From Sansalvadorimonas sp965221135 (GTDB taxonomy: Bacteria > Pseudomonadota > Gammaproteobacteria > Pseudomonadales > Endozoicomonadaceae), in contig CBDCRZ010000069.1 in assembly GCA_965221135.1 (NCBI GenBank), positions 276,108 to 340,107 of the forward strand: a stretch of DNA of 64,000 nt, given 5' to 3'. The translations under genes were made by a program, and so were the position numbers. Numbering within the stretch: the first letter of the stretch is position 1; each line of letters begins with the position of its first letter. This document shows, piece after piece, positions 34,286-42,932 of the stretch. The notes beneath the pieces are model-generated. The model had not been told where the DNA came from, made no database searches, and worked only from the letters and a program-made list of their open reading frames with translations.

Positions 34286-34303
34286 GTACTGGTCTAACAG
34301 TAC
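34286..34303. promoter_or_regulatory. Candidate TrpR operator upstream of trpR-mtr
   Basis: GTACTGGTCTAACAGTAC is an 18-bp element with perfect 6-bp arms. It matches 13 of 18 positions of the symmetric TrpR operator form GTACTAGTTAACTAGTAC, including both GTACT/AGTAC ends, at the same length. It lies 22-39 bp upstream of the trpR start. Confidence 0.65.
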
Positions 34304-34492
34304 GCAGGTGAGCAGACAGGAAACATTCTGGAAGGCCGAAGGTTTTTAGGGTTAATACCTAGCAATAGTGTCTGCAGCAGGATGTTTTTCGATCAGCTGC
34401 AAAAAACCTTGCGACCATTTGTCACATCCTTGTTTTGCTTCTGTACCGTTACTATCGCGACTCAGGTGCAGGAACAAACAAAATAAAAAGTA

Positions 34493-35959
34493 ATGAATAA
34501 AAAATTCTATCTTTCGATGTGGCGCTGGCACTTCTTTGCTGGCCTCTATGTGGTCCCTTTCTTTCTGATGCTGTCGATCACCGGCATGGTCATGCTGGCC
34601 TACCCATGGATCGATGCCTGGCAGTATGGTGATGAGCTGACCACGGTTGAGGTGAGCACCGGGAAAGTTCCTGTGTCTCTGGAACAGCAACTGCAAGCCG
34701 TGCAGAGCATTTACCCTGACTCTCAGGTTGCTCAATATATTCCTCCACTGACAGAGACTCACTCCAGCCTCTTTAAAGTGAATGGTGATGCGGGCACTGA
34801 TCTTGTATTCGTAAACCCTTACACGTCAGAGGTTCTTGGAAGCTTTGCCAATGCCGACAGGATTTACACTATCAGTGATGACATTCACGGGACTTTTTTG
34901 CTGGGTGAAACCGGTGACGCTCTTATCGAACTCGCCGCAGGTCTTGGCTTTCTCTTGCTGATTACTGGCATTTATATGCACTGGCCCAAGGGTAAGGGTG
35001 GTTTCAGCGCGATGGTTGTACCCAGTTTCTTGAAGCTGTCTTTCTGGAGTGGTGGCAAACGTTCCGGTATGAAAGACGTGCACAGTTCACTGGGCTTTTA
35101 TCTCAGCTTGTTTCTGTTGTTCTTCTTTCTCACAGGCATGGCCTGGACAGGCATCTGGGGTTCAAAGATTGTTCAGCCATGGAGTACTTTTCCGGCCGGG
35201 AAGAGAGCGTCTGCCTGGGAGTCTGACATCAGGACTCACGCAGATTTGAATACTGATGGCCTTAAAGAAGTACCCTGGAATCTTGAGAAAACACCTTTAC
35301 CTGTTTCTCACCATCCTGCTCATCACAAGGAATCGAGAGAGTCTCTTCCTGAAAAACCAGCGTCTAACGTTGCACTGTCTGCTACTGCTCTGACGATGGA
35401 TGAAGTCGTCGCCAAGACTAAACAACTGGGTTTCTATACCCGTTACCAGGGTGCATTCAGTAACTCTTTCCGTATAGGTCTGCCGGATAGTGATAGTGGT
35501 GTGTACAGCATTCTGTCGGTCACGATGAGTCGTGATGCCACCAATCCGTTTGGTGATCGCACAGTGCACCTTGATCAGTACAGCGGTGAAGTACTGGCCG
35601 ATATTGGCTGGGATGATTACAGCGTGGCAGCAAAAGCTATGGCGGCCGGAATCGCCTTACATATGGGGTCAGCAGGCTGGTGGAATGTGCTCCTTGCAGC
35701 ACTGGCCTGTACTGGTGTGATTCTGATGTGTGTAACGGGTGTTCTGTTGTGGTGGAAACGCCGCAGCCCAGCAGCTAAAACCTTGAATGCACCTGCCCAG
35801 CAGGTATTGGATAAGTTGACCGGCAAGGAAAAAGGGCTTGTTGTGTTGATGGTGATTTCCGGTGTTCTGTTCCCGGTGGCCGGTGTCGCTATGTTGGTAT
35901 TCTTTGGTCTTGAGCGACTGTGGAGTGCCCGTAAAGCTGGTACTGAACAGGTGGCCTAA
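34493..35959 (+). CDS. PepSY-associated transmembrane protein
   Basis: 488 aa. Four or five membrane helices frame extracytoplasmic PepSY domains. Signatures are FYLSMWRWHFFAGLYVVPFFLMLSITGMVMLAY (first helix with the WRWHFFAGL motif), IHGTFLLGETGDALIELAAGLGFLLLITGIYMHWP, MKDVHSSLGFYLSLFLLFFFLTGMAW and IALHMGSAGWWNVLLAALACTG. Membrane histidines in these helices suggest haem or metal binding. Relatives are often near siderophore or copper genes and are thought to be iron-siderophore reductases, but no such genes are adjacent here. It is convergent with the RegA-type regulator. Confidence 0.85.
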   Translation: MNKKFYLSMWRWHFFAGLYVVPFFLMLSITGMVMLAYPWIDAWQYGDELTTVEVSTGKVPVSLEQQLQAVQSIYPDSQVAQYIPPLTETHSSLFKVNGDAGTDLVFVNPYTSEVLGSFANADRIYTISDDIHGTFLLGETGDALIELAAGLGFLLLITGIYMHWPKGKGGFSAMVVPSFLKLSFWSGGKRSGMKDVHSSLGFYLSLFLLFFFLTGMAWTGIWGSKIVQPWSTFPAGKRASAWESDIRTHADLNTDGLKEVPWNLEKTPLPVSHHPAHHKESRESLPEKPASNVALSATALTMDEVVAKTKQLGFYTRYQGAFSNSFRIGLPDSDSGVYSILSVTMSRDATNPFGDRTVHLDQYSGEVLADIGWDDYSVAAKAMAAGIALHMGSAGWWNVLLAALACTGVILMCVTGVLLWWKRRSPAAKTLNAPAQQVLDKLTGKEKGLVVLMVISGVLFPVAGVAMLVFFGLERLWSARKAGTEQVA

Positions 35960-35989
35960 ACCTTGCCGGTTTTATATAAGATGCAGAAT

Positions 35990-36544
35990 TCAGGCTTTGA
36001 CTGGGTTCTTGCTCAGCTTTCGCTGTAAGGTCCGCCGATGCATTCCCAGTTGGCGGGCTGTTTCACTGATGTTCCCTCCATTTTCCTGCAGCACCCGCTG
36101 GATATGTTCATATTCAAGGCGGTCTACGGATAAGGGCTTTTGAGAAACGGGTATGGATTCAGGCTCGGCTGGTTGTTCGTGCAGAGCTGCCAGAATCTGG
36201 TCTGCATCCGCAGGTTTGCACAGGTAGTTACTGGCTCCAAGCTTGATGGCATCAACTGCTGTCGCAATGCTTGCATAACCTGTCAGTATTAATACTCGCA
36301 TATCCGCTTTGCAGTTGAGCAGTTGCGGAATTAACACAAGGCCGCTGTCGCCTTCCATCTTTAAATCCACAACCGCCAGATCAGGCTGAAACTCTGTCAG
36401 TACCTGTTGCGCCTGTTCTACAGAGTGCGCCACTCTCACATCGTAGTGTCGGCGTCGCATAGCTCTGGCCAGTACCTGGCAAAAGGTTTCGTCATCATCA
36501 ACCAGCAGGATTTTCTGTTGATTACTGCTGTCGGAAAATTCCAT
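35990..36544 (-). CDS. RegA/PrrA-type redox response regulator
   Basis: 184 aa. A receiver domain (ILLVDDDETFCQVLARAM, phospho-Asp in AVVDLKMEGDSGL at about residue 57, then LTGYASIATAVDAIKLGASNYLCKPA) is followed by a Pro-rich hinge and a Fis-type helix-turn-helix (EYEHIQRVLQENGGNISETARQLGMHRRTLQRKLSK). The GYASIATAV segment and the MHRRTLQRKL recognition helix are hallmarks of the RegA/PrrA/ActR/RoxR family, which controls respiration, nitrogen and carbon genes by redox state. It lies 29 bp downstream of its partner kinase. Confidence 0.9.
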   Translation of the reverse strand: MEFSDSSNQQKILLVDDDETFCQVLARAMRRRHYDVRVAHSVEQAQQVLTEFQPDLAVVDLKMEGDSGLVLIPQLLNCKADMRVLILTGYASIATAVDAIKLGASNYLCKPADADQILAALHEQPAEPESIPVSQKPLSVDRLEYEHIQRVLQENGGNISETARQLGMHRRTLQRKLSKNPVKA

Positions 36545-36573
36545 AACTGCTTATCCCTGGCTGTTGTGCTGGA

Positions 36574-37848
36574 TTAATACAATAAGTGCGATCGACTGTA
36601 ATTCTGCAGCTGTATTTCTGTAATCGTTCCGACAGGTTCGGCTTTATAGAGGCGAACAATCCCGCCCTGGCTTTCTATTGTTGCCGCACTGAGTTGCAGG
36701 CCCAGCCCTAAACCGTCCCTTTTGCTGGATGATGTTATAAACCCCGGGCTTTGTGAAACACTCTCAGCCAGACTTTCGCCTTTATCCCGAATCTGCAGAA
36801 TTACAGAGTCGGACGTCTGCCTGAGTGAAACCTCAACAAAGTTGGGGCTGGCATCGGCGGCATTGTTCAGCAAATTAATCAACGCCATCTCAAGAGCCTG
36901 ATCTGCTTGAATCACTCCAGAGAAGTTATCTGCATACAGGGGTTCTACTTTTACGCTGGGGCGTAGCAGTTGCCATTCATCTAATACCCGTAGCACAAAT
37001 GCTTTGGCTGACTGACGCGCTGCCTGCTGGGTCTGGCTGTTATTGACGATGGAGGTGAGGCGCTTCTTACAAAGCGCTATTTGGGAGCGTAACAGTGCAA
37101 TGTCGTCTGAGAGCGGTGCGGAGTCTTTATGCTCTTCTGACATATCCTTCAGCAGAACGCTCATGGTTGAAAGCGGTGTGCCCAGTTCATGGGCAGCACC
37201 GGCAGCAGTTATGGCCACAGAAAGAATACGTTCGCTGCGCAGTTGTTGTTCCCTGTTCTCTGCGACCTTTGCGCGATGTGTCCGCAGGCTGTCGGCCATG
37301 GGGGCAACAATCCCGGTAACCAGGCAGGCACTGACGGTAAAGGTGATCCACATACCTGTAAGGTGGAACAGCACCATGGCAGACATACCATGGTCAGAAT
37401 GCATACCGTGGCCCATTGGCATAAGAGGTTGATACCAGCTTTGCAGCAGGGTGTAGCAAAGAATACAGAGGGCGGTAATTGTCCACCGTTGTTTGGGTGC
37501 GAGCAGAAGTGCGCTGATGGAAACCGGCACAAGATATACAGAAATAAGCGGGTTAGTGTATCCACCGCAGTAATAAAGCAATGAGGTTTGCAGGGCGGTA
37601 TCAGCCACAAGGTGGAAGAATAGTTCTGTGGAGGAAATACTCTTTTGAACCTGCGTGTTTCGCCAGTGGGTATAAACCACCAGACCTAATGAAAGACCGA
37701 ATATCAATGATACAGGCTGCCAGTCTATTTCGATGCCGAAATAGAAATGGGTGCAAAGTAGCCCCACAAGTTCCAGTGTGAGAACAATGAGACGAATAAT
37801 GTTCAGGTTGCGCAGGTTGGTGGAGTCGGTTTTATTAACGGCAATCAT
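36574..37848 (-). CDS. RegB/PrrB-type redox sensor histidine kinase
   Basis: 424 aa. Six membrane helices (about residues 13-185) contain YCGGYTNPLISVYLVPVSI, which matches the quinone-binding GGxxNPF element of RegB with L for F. The H-box AAGAAHELGTPLSTMSVLLKDM carries the phospho-His. LRSQIALCKKRL keeps the redox-active Cys position of RegB. The ATPase part has NLLNNAADASP (N-box), IRDKGES and GLGLGLQLS. GAGG lies 6 nt before the ATG. It phosphorylates the downstream regulator; the genes are an operon. Confidence 0.9.
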   Translation of the reverse strand: MIAVNKTDSTNLRNLNIIRLIVLTLELVGLLCTHFYFGIEIDWQPVSLIFGLSLGLVVYTHWRNTQVQKSISSTELFFHLVADTALQTSLLYYCGGYTNPLISVYLVPVSISALLLAPKQRWTITALCILCYTLLQSWYQPLMPMGHGMHSDHGMSAMVLFHLTGMWITFTVSACLVTGIVAPMADSLRTHRAKVAENREQQLRSERILSVAITAAGAAHELGTPLSTMSVLLKDMSEEHKDSAPLSDDIALLRSQIALCKKRLTSIVNNSQTQQAARQSAKAFVLRVLDEWQLLRPSVKVEPLYADNFSGVIQADQALEMALINLLNNAADASPNFVEVSLRQTSDSVILQIRDKGESLAESVSQSPGFITSSSKRDGLGLGLQLSAATIESQGGIVRLYKAEPVGTITEIQLQNYSRSHLLY

Positions 37849-38222
37849 TCCTGCCTCAAAGGGTGCTTTTGGCTGATATTACCGGACGATAATGGGCGGG
37901 GTAAGAGGAAGTTGATCGATATTGAAAGTTTATTTTCCTGATGAAAATTTGTTCGTTTTTTAAAGGAATGTAAATATTGACCGCTCGTATAGTTATTTTC
38001 ACCTACGTATTTCTTCTAAAAAAAGAATAGATAAATATAAACTTGCACTGACGACTGATACTTTTTGCAGCATTTTTTACTTCTGTATGATGTTTAAACA
38101 ATAAAATCCTTCACTGGAGGTACGAGGGGGGAGGGTTGTTTCCGAAAAATTCTTAGATTAAATTCCCCCCCCCACCAATAAATAGATAACTAAAGCCCAA
38201 AGCAGGCTTGGAGTCCATAATT
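37849..38222. other. 374-bp intergenic region with G/C-tract inverted pair
   Basis: No gene is visible. The region is AT-rich and must hold divergent promoters for regB and the symporter gene. Near the symporter there is GGGGGGAGGG (38126-38135) and a run of nine C (38165-38173), which could pair in the mRNA leader. The C run is also a candidate slippage site. I cannot pick a convincing sigma-70 promoter. Confidence 0.5.
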
Positions 38223-39497
38223 ATGAATAACAACCTTGCCTCGCGCATAATGGTTGCGCTTGTGGTTGGCCTTTTGCTGGGGTCCGCTATTCAACTTTTT
38301 GCCAGCCCTGATGGATTTTTCCAGTCTTACCTTGTTCATGGTCTCTTTCATGCAGGCGGAAACATTTTCGTTGGCATGATCAAACTTTTGGTTGTTCCAC
38401 TGATCTTCATCTCAATTGTTAACGCTGTTTGCAGTTTGGAAGATATTGGTCAATTTGGACGGTTGGGAGTGAAGACATTCAGTCTCTATTTAATGAACAC
38501 TGTGATTGCTATTACTGCCGCAATAGCACTGGCCATGATTGTTCAGCCTGGTGTTGGCGCTAACCTTGGTCTGGCAGACGAATCTCTGACCCTGAGCCGT
38601 ACTAACCTGCCAAGCCTGCTGGACATGGTTATCGGTATTGTTCCAACAAACCCGTTCCAGGCTTTTGCGGAAGGTAACATCCTGCAGATTCTCTTCATGG
38701 CAATCATTACTGGTGTTGCCGTTAAGAAGCTGGAAAACCATGAAACTCACAGTGTCAGCAATGCCTTTGCGCTGGCGAACAGTGTCATGATGAAGCTGAT
38801 CACCATGGTAATGAGCCTTGCTCCCTGGGGTGTATTCTTCCTGACTGCCAAGCTGGGTGCGACTCTGGATGCCAACAGCATTATGAGTGTACTGGCTTAT
38901 GTAGGTACTGCTCTGGCGGTTATGGCTATCTGGCTCTTCGTGTTCTACCCGCTGGTTATTGGTATTACCACAGGTATTAGCCCGCTGCAGTTTATTCGTA
39001 AAACCCGTGAACAGATGTTGTTCTCTCTGTCTACGGCCAGCTCTAACGCAACCATTCCAGTGACTTTCCGTACTCTGACTGAAAAGCTGGGTGTATCTGA
39101 GAAGGTTGCAGGTTTCTCGGTTCCTCTTGGTGCAACCATGAACATGTCTGGTGCAGCTATCTACATGGTTGTAGCGACAATCTTTGTTGCTAACGCTTAC
39201 GGTGTGGATCTGAATGCAACTGCTCTGTTCACTCTAGGCTTTACAGCGTTCCTGCTGGCTATCGCAACCGGTGGTATTCCTGGTGGTGCTGTAGTGACGA
39301 CAGGTGTACTTCTGCACACTCTGGGTTTGCCTATTGAAGCACTGGGTATCATCATTGCTACTGACCGTATTCTTGATGCAGCCTGCACTGTGACTAACGT
39401 AGTTGGCGATACAACGGTAAGCACTATTGTTGCCAAGACGGAAGGCCAGATAGATACAGAAGTTGCAGTGGGAAATGAGCAGGCACAGCCTGGTTAA
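38223..39497 (+). CDS. Dicarboxylate/amino acid:cation (Na+ or H+) symporter
   Basis: 424 aa from ATG 38223, with TTGGAG about 9 nt upstream; an in-frame TTG at 38208 lies over that site and is rejected. Eight membrane helices plus two re-entrant loops are expected for the DAACS (GltP, SstT, Glt-Ph) family. Signatures are the Ser-rich loop FSLSTASSNATIPVTF, MNMSGAAIYMVVATIFVAN (NMDGT position changed to NMSGA), GGIPGGAVVTTG and DRILDAACTVTNVVGD. NMSGA and the PGGA loop resemble the serine/threonine symporter SstT branch and its relatives rather than glutamate carriers; the substrate remains open. Confidence 0.88.
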   Translation: MNNNLASRIMVALVVGLLLGSAIQLFASPDGFFQSYLVHGLFHAGGNIFVGMIKLLVVPLIFISIVNAVCSLEDIGQFGRLGVKTFSLYLMNTVIAITAAIALAMIVQPGVGANLGLADESLTLSRTNLPSLLDMVIGIVPTNPFQAFAEGNILQILFMAIITGVAVKKLENHETHSVSNAFALANSVMMKLITMVMSLAPWGVFFLTAKLGATLDANSIMSVLAYVGTALAVMAIWLFVFYPLVIGITTGISPLQFIRKTREQMLFSLSTASSNATIPVTFRTLTEKLGVSEKVAGFSVPLGATMNMSGAAIYMVVATIFVANAYGVDLNATALFTLGFTAFLLAIATGGIPGGAVVTTGVLLHTLGLPIEALGIIIATDRILDAACTVTNVVGDTTVSTIVAKTEGQIDTEVAVGNEQAQPG

Positions 39498-39531
39498 CCC
39501 TGCCCAAACCTTCATCTGAAGTGCCCAAAAA

Positions 39532-39557
39532 GCCTACGCAATGCGTAGGCTTTTTTT
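39532..39557 (+). terminator. Rho-independent terminator after the symporter gene
   Basis: GCCTACGC, AAT loop and GCGTAGGC are followed by seven T. It is a textbook terminator. Between it and the next gene (39558-39843) I see no gene. Confidence 0.95.
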
Positions 39558-39843
39558 GATAGGCCTGAACGCTCAGTGATTTAACTCTGCCGAAAACAAC
39601 TTCTGTTTTTCTATCTCTTTGTCGGTCTGCAGGTAGTTATTATTGACTGGCTGTCCCTTATCCGTCGTCGTATAGCGGCGTGACGTCAGGCTTGTTCATT
39701 GCGGAAGAACCACTACGCTTTCAGGCTCTTCTAACGTATGGGGTTTATGAGCCAAGGTGCGTATATTTCGTAGTCAACGCAGACTAAGAGTTTTGATCAT
39801 GCCTGGCTGATGGCGTCTAGAATGGAAACGAACTCCTGCACCG

Positions 39844-40698
39844 GTGACTTCCATGCTGCCGCGCCTTTCAAAACAACCTGCTATCGGCGTAAGTATTACT
39901 CTGATAGTGCTTATGTTGCTGTGTCCTCTTCCACTCCTGGCTGCAAGAATGACTCTCCCGGAAAACATTATGGGTCTGGATGATTTTTTTGTCATTCTGG
40001 ACGGGCTTCTGGGGCAGGGGTTGAAGGTTGGCATTCTGGTGCTGAACGTTCCTAGTGGGTCCGGAGTATTCGATCCCTATACACGATTCTACCTGGCTAA
40101 TCAGGCTACATTGATCACCAATTATGGTGGGCGAGAAGGTGTCTATGTAATGAATTTAGAGATGACTGATTCCAGCCTGCAATCCATGTACGTCAACAGG
40201 GTTACAGAGCTGCTGGAGAGCGAATACCGCCTGGGAGTTCTGGAGCATGCTTATGAGGGGCATGTTTATGAGTATGAGCATTCCAGCCTTCCCGAAGTGA
40301 TTGATAACACCTGGGGAGTCGTTCGCACTCAGGAGGAATATGAAACCTGGCTGAAAGACAATTTCACATCTTTCCTGCAGCAGACTGCAGATGGGCTGGA
40401 TGTGATTGTGCCCACCGGCACCACTTCCCCGGAGAATATTTTGGAAATGGCTAAAACCATGATCCGTTTGCCCAGGCCTGCGGGTCGGTCAAAGCTGAGC
40501 ATCGTTTCCGATTACCGACTGCACAACCTGACTGATAGTCCCGATATCCGCGATTATGAAGAAAATATCGAAGCCTGGGGTGAACTGCTATCCAGTATCG
40601 AGAGCGAAGCTGGTAGCGGCGCCATTGAAGTTACAGTGGAAAGACACCCTGGCAACATAATGAATGACTGCTTTAGCCCCACGCTGAAAGATGGATAG
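39844..40698 (+). CDS. Secreted protein with a degenerate isochorismatase-like pattern (first of pair)
   Basis: 284 aa from GTG 39844; an ATG three codons later is equally likely, since neither has a strong ribosome site. A signal peptide ends near PLLAA (about residue 34). The mature part has strand-like segments VGILVLNVPSGSGVFD, GLDVIVPTGTTSPENILEMAKTMI and KLSIVSDYRL, in the order seen in isochorismatase-like hydrolases (VVDMQ..VVVTGxxTxxCV..A..VVxD). The catalytic Cys position is not Cys (TTSPENI), so ordinary hydrolase chemistry is unlikely. A similar layout occurs in the next gene. The family call is tentative. Confidence 0.55.
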   Translation: MTSMLPRLSKQPAIGVSITLIVLMLLCPLPLLAARMTLPENIMGLDDFFVILDGLLGQGLKVGILVLNVPSGSGVFDPYTRFYLANQATLITNYGGREGVYVMNLEMTDSSLQSMYVNRVTELLESEYRLGVLEHAYEGHVYEYEHSSLPEVIDNTWGVVRTQEEYETWLKDNFTSFLQQTADGLDVIVPTGTTSPENILEMAKTMIRLPRPAGRSKLSIVSDYRLHNLTDSPDIRDYEENIEAWGELLSSIESEAGSGAIEVTVERHPGNIMNDCFSPTLKDG

Positions 40699-40750
40699 AC
40701 CTTCCTTTTTTTAGGGGTGGATTTCCAGGCTGACGTGAAGGAGGTTGATC

Positions 40751-41518
40751 ATGAAAGCTGCTGCGCTGAAAAAAGTCATTGGGCTGGTAACGATATTTAT
40801 TGCAACCCACCTGTATGCCAACCTGGAACATACAATCAAGGAAATTGAATACAGACTTTCCGAAGGAAAGAAAGTCGCAGTCCTGCTCTCAGAAATAGGG
40901 CAGGATCCAAACTACCTAACCAAAGAAGGCGTATTGAATGGACTGTACGAGAACTACTTAAAAATATTTAATAAGTTTGAAAGTGATCCCAGAGTCTCCT
41001 TTGTACACCTCACCCAGGATCCCTCACTGGATCCAAACGTGCGTGGTAAACTGTTGGAACGAATATATCAAAACCTCAAAAAACGTAGCCTGTTGAGATA
41101 TAGTGAAACGGTCTATGCAGAAGGGGGTGGTCAGGATCCGAGTCAGGACATCGTGGTTATCGACTTCGAGTATTATGAGGAATTCAAAAAATCAATTCAT
41201 TACGATGGAACCCTTGACCGGCGCCTTAAGAAACAAGGGTTTGATGACGTTGTGGTTCTTGGGAGGGATAAGGATGTTCTTGACCAGACCAAAATCCTTA
41301 TTGATCAAGGTTATAGCGTTGCATGTGATCGGGAACTCAATATCCACCCCGAGGATGAAGATATTATTGAGAAGTTCGGTGACACATACAAACGCTCTAT
41401 CGCCAGGGACCAGAAAAAGCTGGATGAGCGCTGGCAAGAATTAAAGGATACACCAAAGGCAAAAAAGAATCTGGTTGAGGTCGAAGAGGGCACGTCCGAG
41501 GAATTTTGCCTCTGGTGA
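40751..41518 (+). CDS. Secreted protein with a degenerate isochorismatase-like pattern (second of pair)
   Basis: 255 aa from ATG 40751, after GAAGGAGG at 40737-40744. The signal peptide ends near LYA (about residue 22). Segments KKVAVLLSEIGQDPNYLTKEG, IVVIDFEYYEEF, GFDDVVVLGRDKDVLDQTKILIDQGYSVACDREL follow the isochorismatase-like order; the usual catalytic Cys in TDVCV is replaced (KDVLDQ). The C-terminus is Lys/Glu-rich. It follows the previous gene by about 50 bp in the same direction and shares its layout, so they may be diverged duplicates working outside the cytoplasm. Confidence 0.6.
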   Translation: MKAAALKKVIGLVTIFIATHLYANLEHTIKEIEYRLSEGKKVAVLLSEIGQDPNYLTKEGVLNGLYENYLKIFNKFESDPRVSFVHLTQDPSLDPNVRGKLLERIYQNLKKRSLLRYSETVYAEGGGQDPSQDIVVIDFEYYEEFKKSIHYDGTLDRRLKKQGFDDVVVLGRDKDVLDQTKILIDQGYSVACDRELNIHPEDEDIIEKFGDTYKRSIARDQKKLDERWQELKDTPKAKKNLVEVEEGTSEEFCLW

Positions 41519-41613
41519 TGTGACGTTCGGCCCATAAGAAAATTTACCCTTACCCTGGCCACAAGGAGGGTGAAAAACGCCTGATGTCGCTCTAACCACG
41601 TATGCAGAATAAA

Positions 41614-41654
41614 AATACCGAGGCAGTGTCTGGCATTGCTCTGGTATTTTTTTT
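41614..41654 (+). terminator. Rho-independent terminator after the secreted gene pair
   Basis: AATACC and GGTATT close a long imperfect stem (GGCAGTG with CATTGCT inside) that is followed by eight T. It separates the pair from the TRAP-type gene. Confidence 0.85.
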
Positions 41655-41724
41655 GCCTTTTGGAGGGGATACTATATCTATGCCTTTAGAAAATAATAAA
41701 TAACAAGAAGGACTGAGCAGAATA

Positions 41725-42855
41725 ATGAAACGTCGTCATGTAATTACAGCGCTGGGTGTCGGTGCGGCAGGTGCTGCCCTTGCAGGCTGCAGTGGTTCCA
41801 AAGAAGAAGTCGTCTGTACTCCGGAGGTCGCTCCATCTGGGAGTAAACCTGTTGCAGAACAGAAGCCAGTCACCTGGAAGTTGATTACCTCCTGGCCCAA
41901 GAATTTCCCCGGTCTTGGTACTGGCCCTGAGCGGTTTGCCGAAATGGTGAATGCTATGAGTGGCGGCCGCCTGCAAATCAAGGTTTATGGTGCTGGTGAA
42001 CTGGTTCCTGCACTGGAAGTATTTGATGGTGTGCAAAACGGCACTGCAGAAATGGGGCACAGTGGCTCTTATTACTGGAAAGGTAAACACCCGGCGACAC
42101 AGTTTTACACTTCTGTTCCTTATGGTTTGAACGCTCAGGAGATGAGCAGCTGGCTGCATAACGGTGGTGGTCAGGAGCTTTGGGATGAACTCTACGCAGG
42201 CTTTGGCCTGAAGCCTTTTGCAGGTGGCAGCACCGGTGTACAGATGGCGGGTTGGTTTAATAAAAAGATTAACTCCCTCGAAGACCTGAAAGGTCTGAAG
42301 ATGCGGATTCCCGGAATGGGCGGTGAAGTGCTGAAGCGTCTTGGTGGTTCACCAGTAAACGTACCTGGCGGTGAACTGTTTACGGCGCTGCAAACCGGCA
42401 GCATTGATGCCACTGAGTGGGTTGGTCCCTACAACGATATGGCCTTTGGTCTTTATAAAGCGGCAAAGTATTACTACTACCCAGGTTGGCATGAGCCAGG
42501 TTCCACTATGGAATACACAATCAACCTTGATGCCTGGAATGCACTGCCTGATGACTTGAAGGCGATTGTGAAGACGGCGACCCGCGCCGCTCACCAGTCC
42601 ATGATTGATGAGTACACTGCTCGTAATAACACTGCGCTGGAGCAGTTGAAAAACGACCACGGTGTTGAAGTTCTGAAGCTTCCGGACGACGTTCTCAAGA
42701 ATCTGCGTCTGGTTGCAGATCAGGTGGTGCTGGAGGTTGCGCAAAGCGACCCGATGGCGGGTCGTATCTATAAGTCCTTTAAGGCATTTAGAGATCAGGC
42801 GACGGAGTACCACAAAATCTCCGAGGTCGCGTACTATGAGGCACGTCTCCTTTAA
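41725..42855 (+). CDS. TRAP-type (DctP/TakP-like) substrate-binding lipoprotein
   Basis: 376 aa. The N-terminus KRRHVITAL suggests Tat export and is followed by a lipobox LAGC (Cys about 22). The mature part matches DctP-family proteins of the TakP type: TWKLITSWPKNFPGLGTGPERFAEMV, YGAGELVPALEVFDGVQNGTAEMGHS, LKGLKMRIPGMGGEVLKRLGGSPV and the ligand-binding WVGPYNDMAFGLYKAAKYYYYPGWHEPG. TakP relatives bind 2-keto or hydroxy acids. The membrane partners DctQ and DctM are not adjacent, so either they are elsewhere or this protein serves another function. Confidence 0.88.
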   Translation: MKRRHVITALGVGAAGAALAGCSGSKEEVVCTPEVAPSGSKPVAEQKPVTWKLITSWPKNFPGLGTGPERFAEMVNAMSGGRLQIKVYGAGELVPALEVFDGVQNGTAEMGHSGSYYWKGKHPATQFYTSVPYGLNAQEMSSWLHNGGGQELWDELYAGFGLKPFAGGSTGVQMAGWFNKKINSLEDLKGLKMRIPGMGGEVLKRLGGSPVNVPGGELFTALQTGSIDATEWVGPYNDMAFGLYKAAKYYYYPGWHEPGSTMEYTINLDAWNALPDDLKAIVKTATRAAHQSMIDEYTARNNTALEQLKNDHGVEVLKLPDDVLKNLRLVADQVVLEVAQSDPMAGRIYKSFKAFRDQATEYHKISEVAYYEARLL

Positions 42856-42932
42856 CGCCTTTTTCGCGCACTACACAAGTGGAGCTTCAGGGCCGGTAGT
42901 TCGGTTCTGATGTATCTCGTTGAAGCGGGTTC

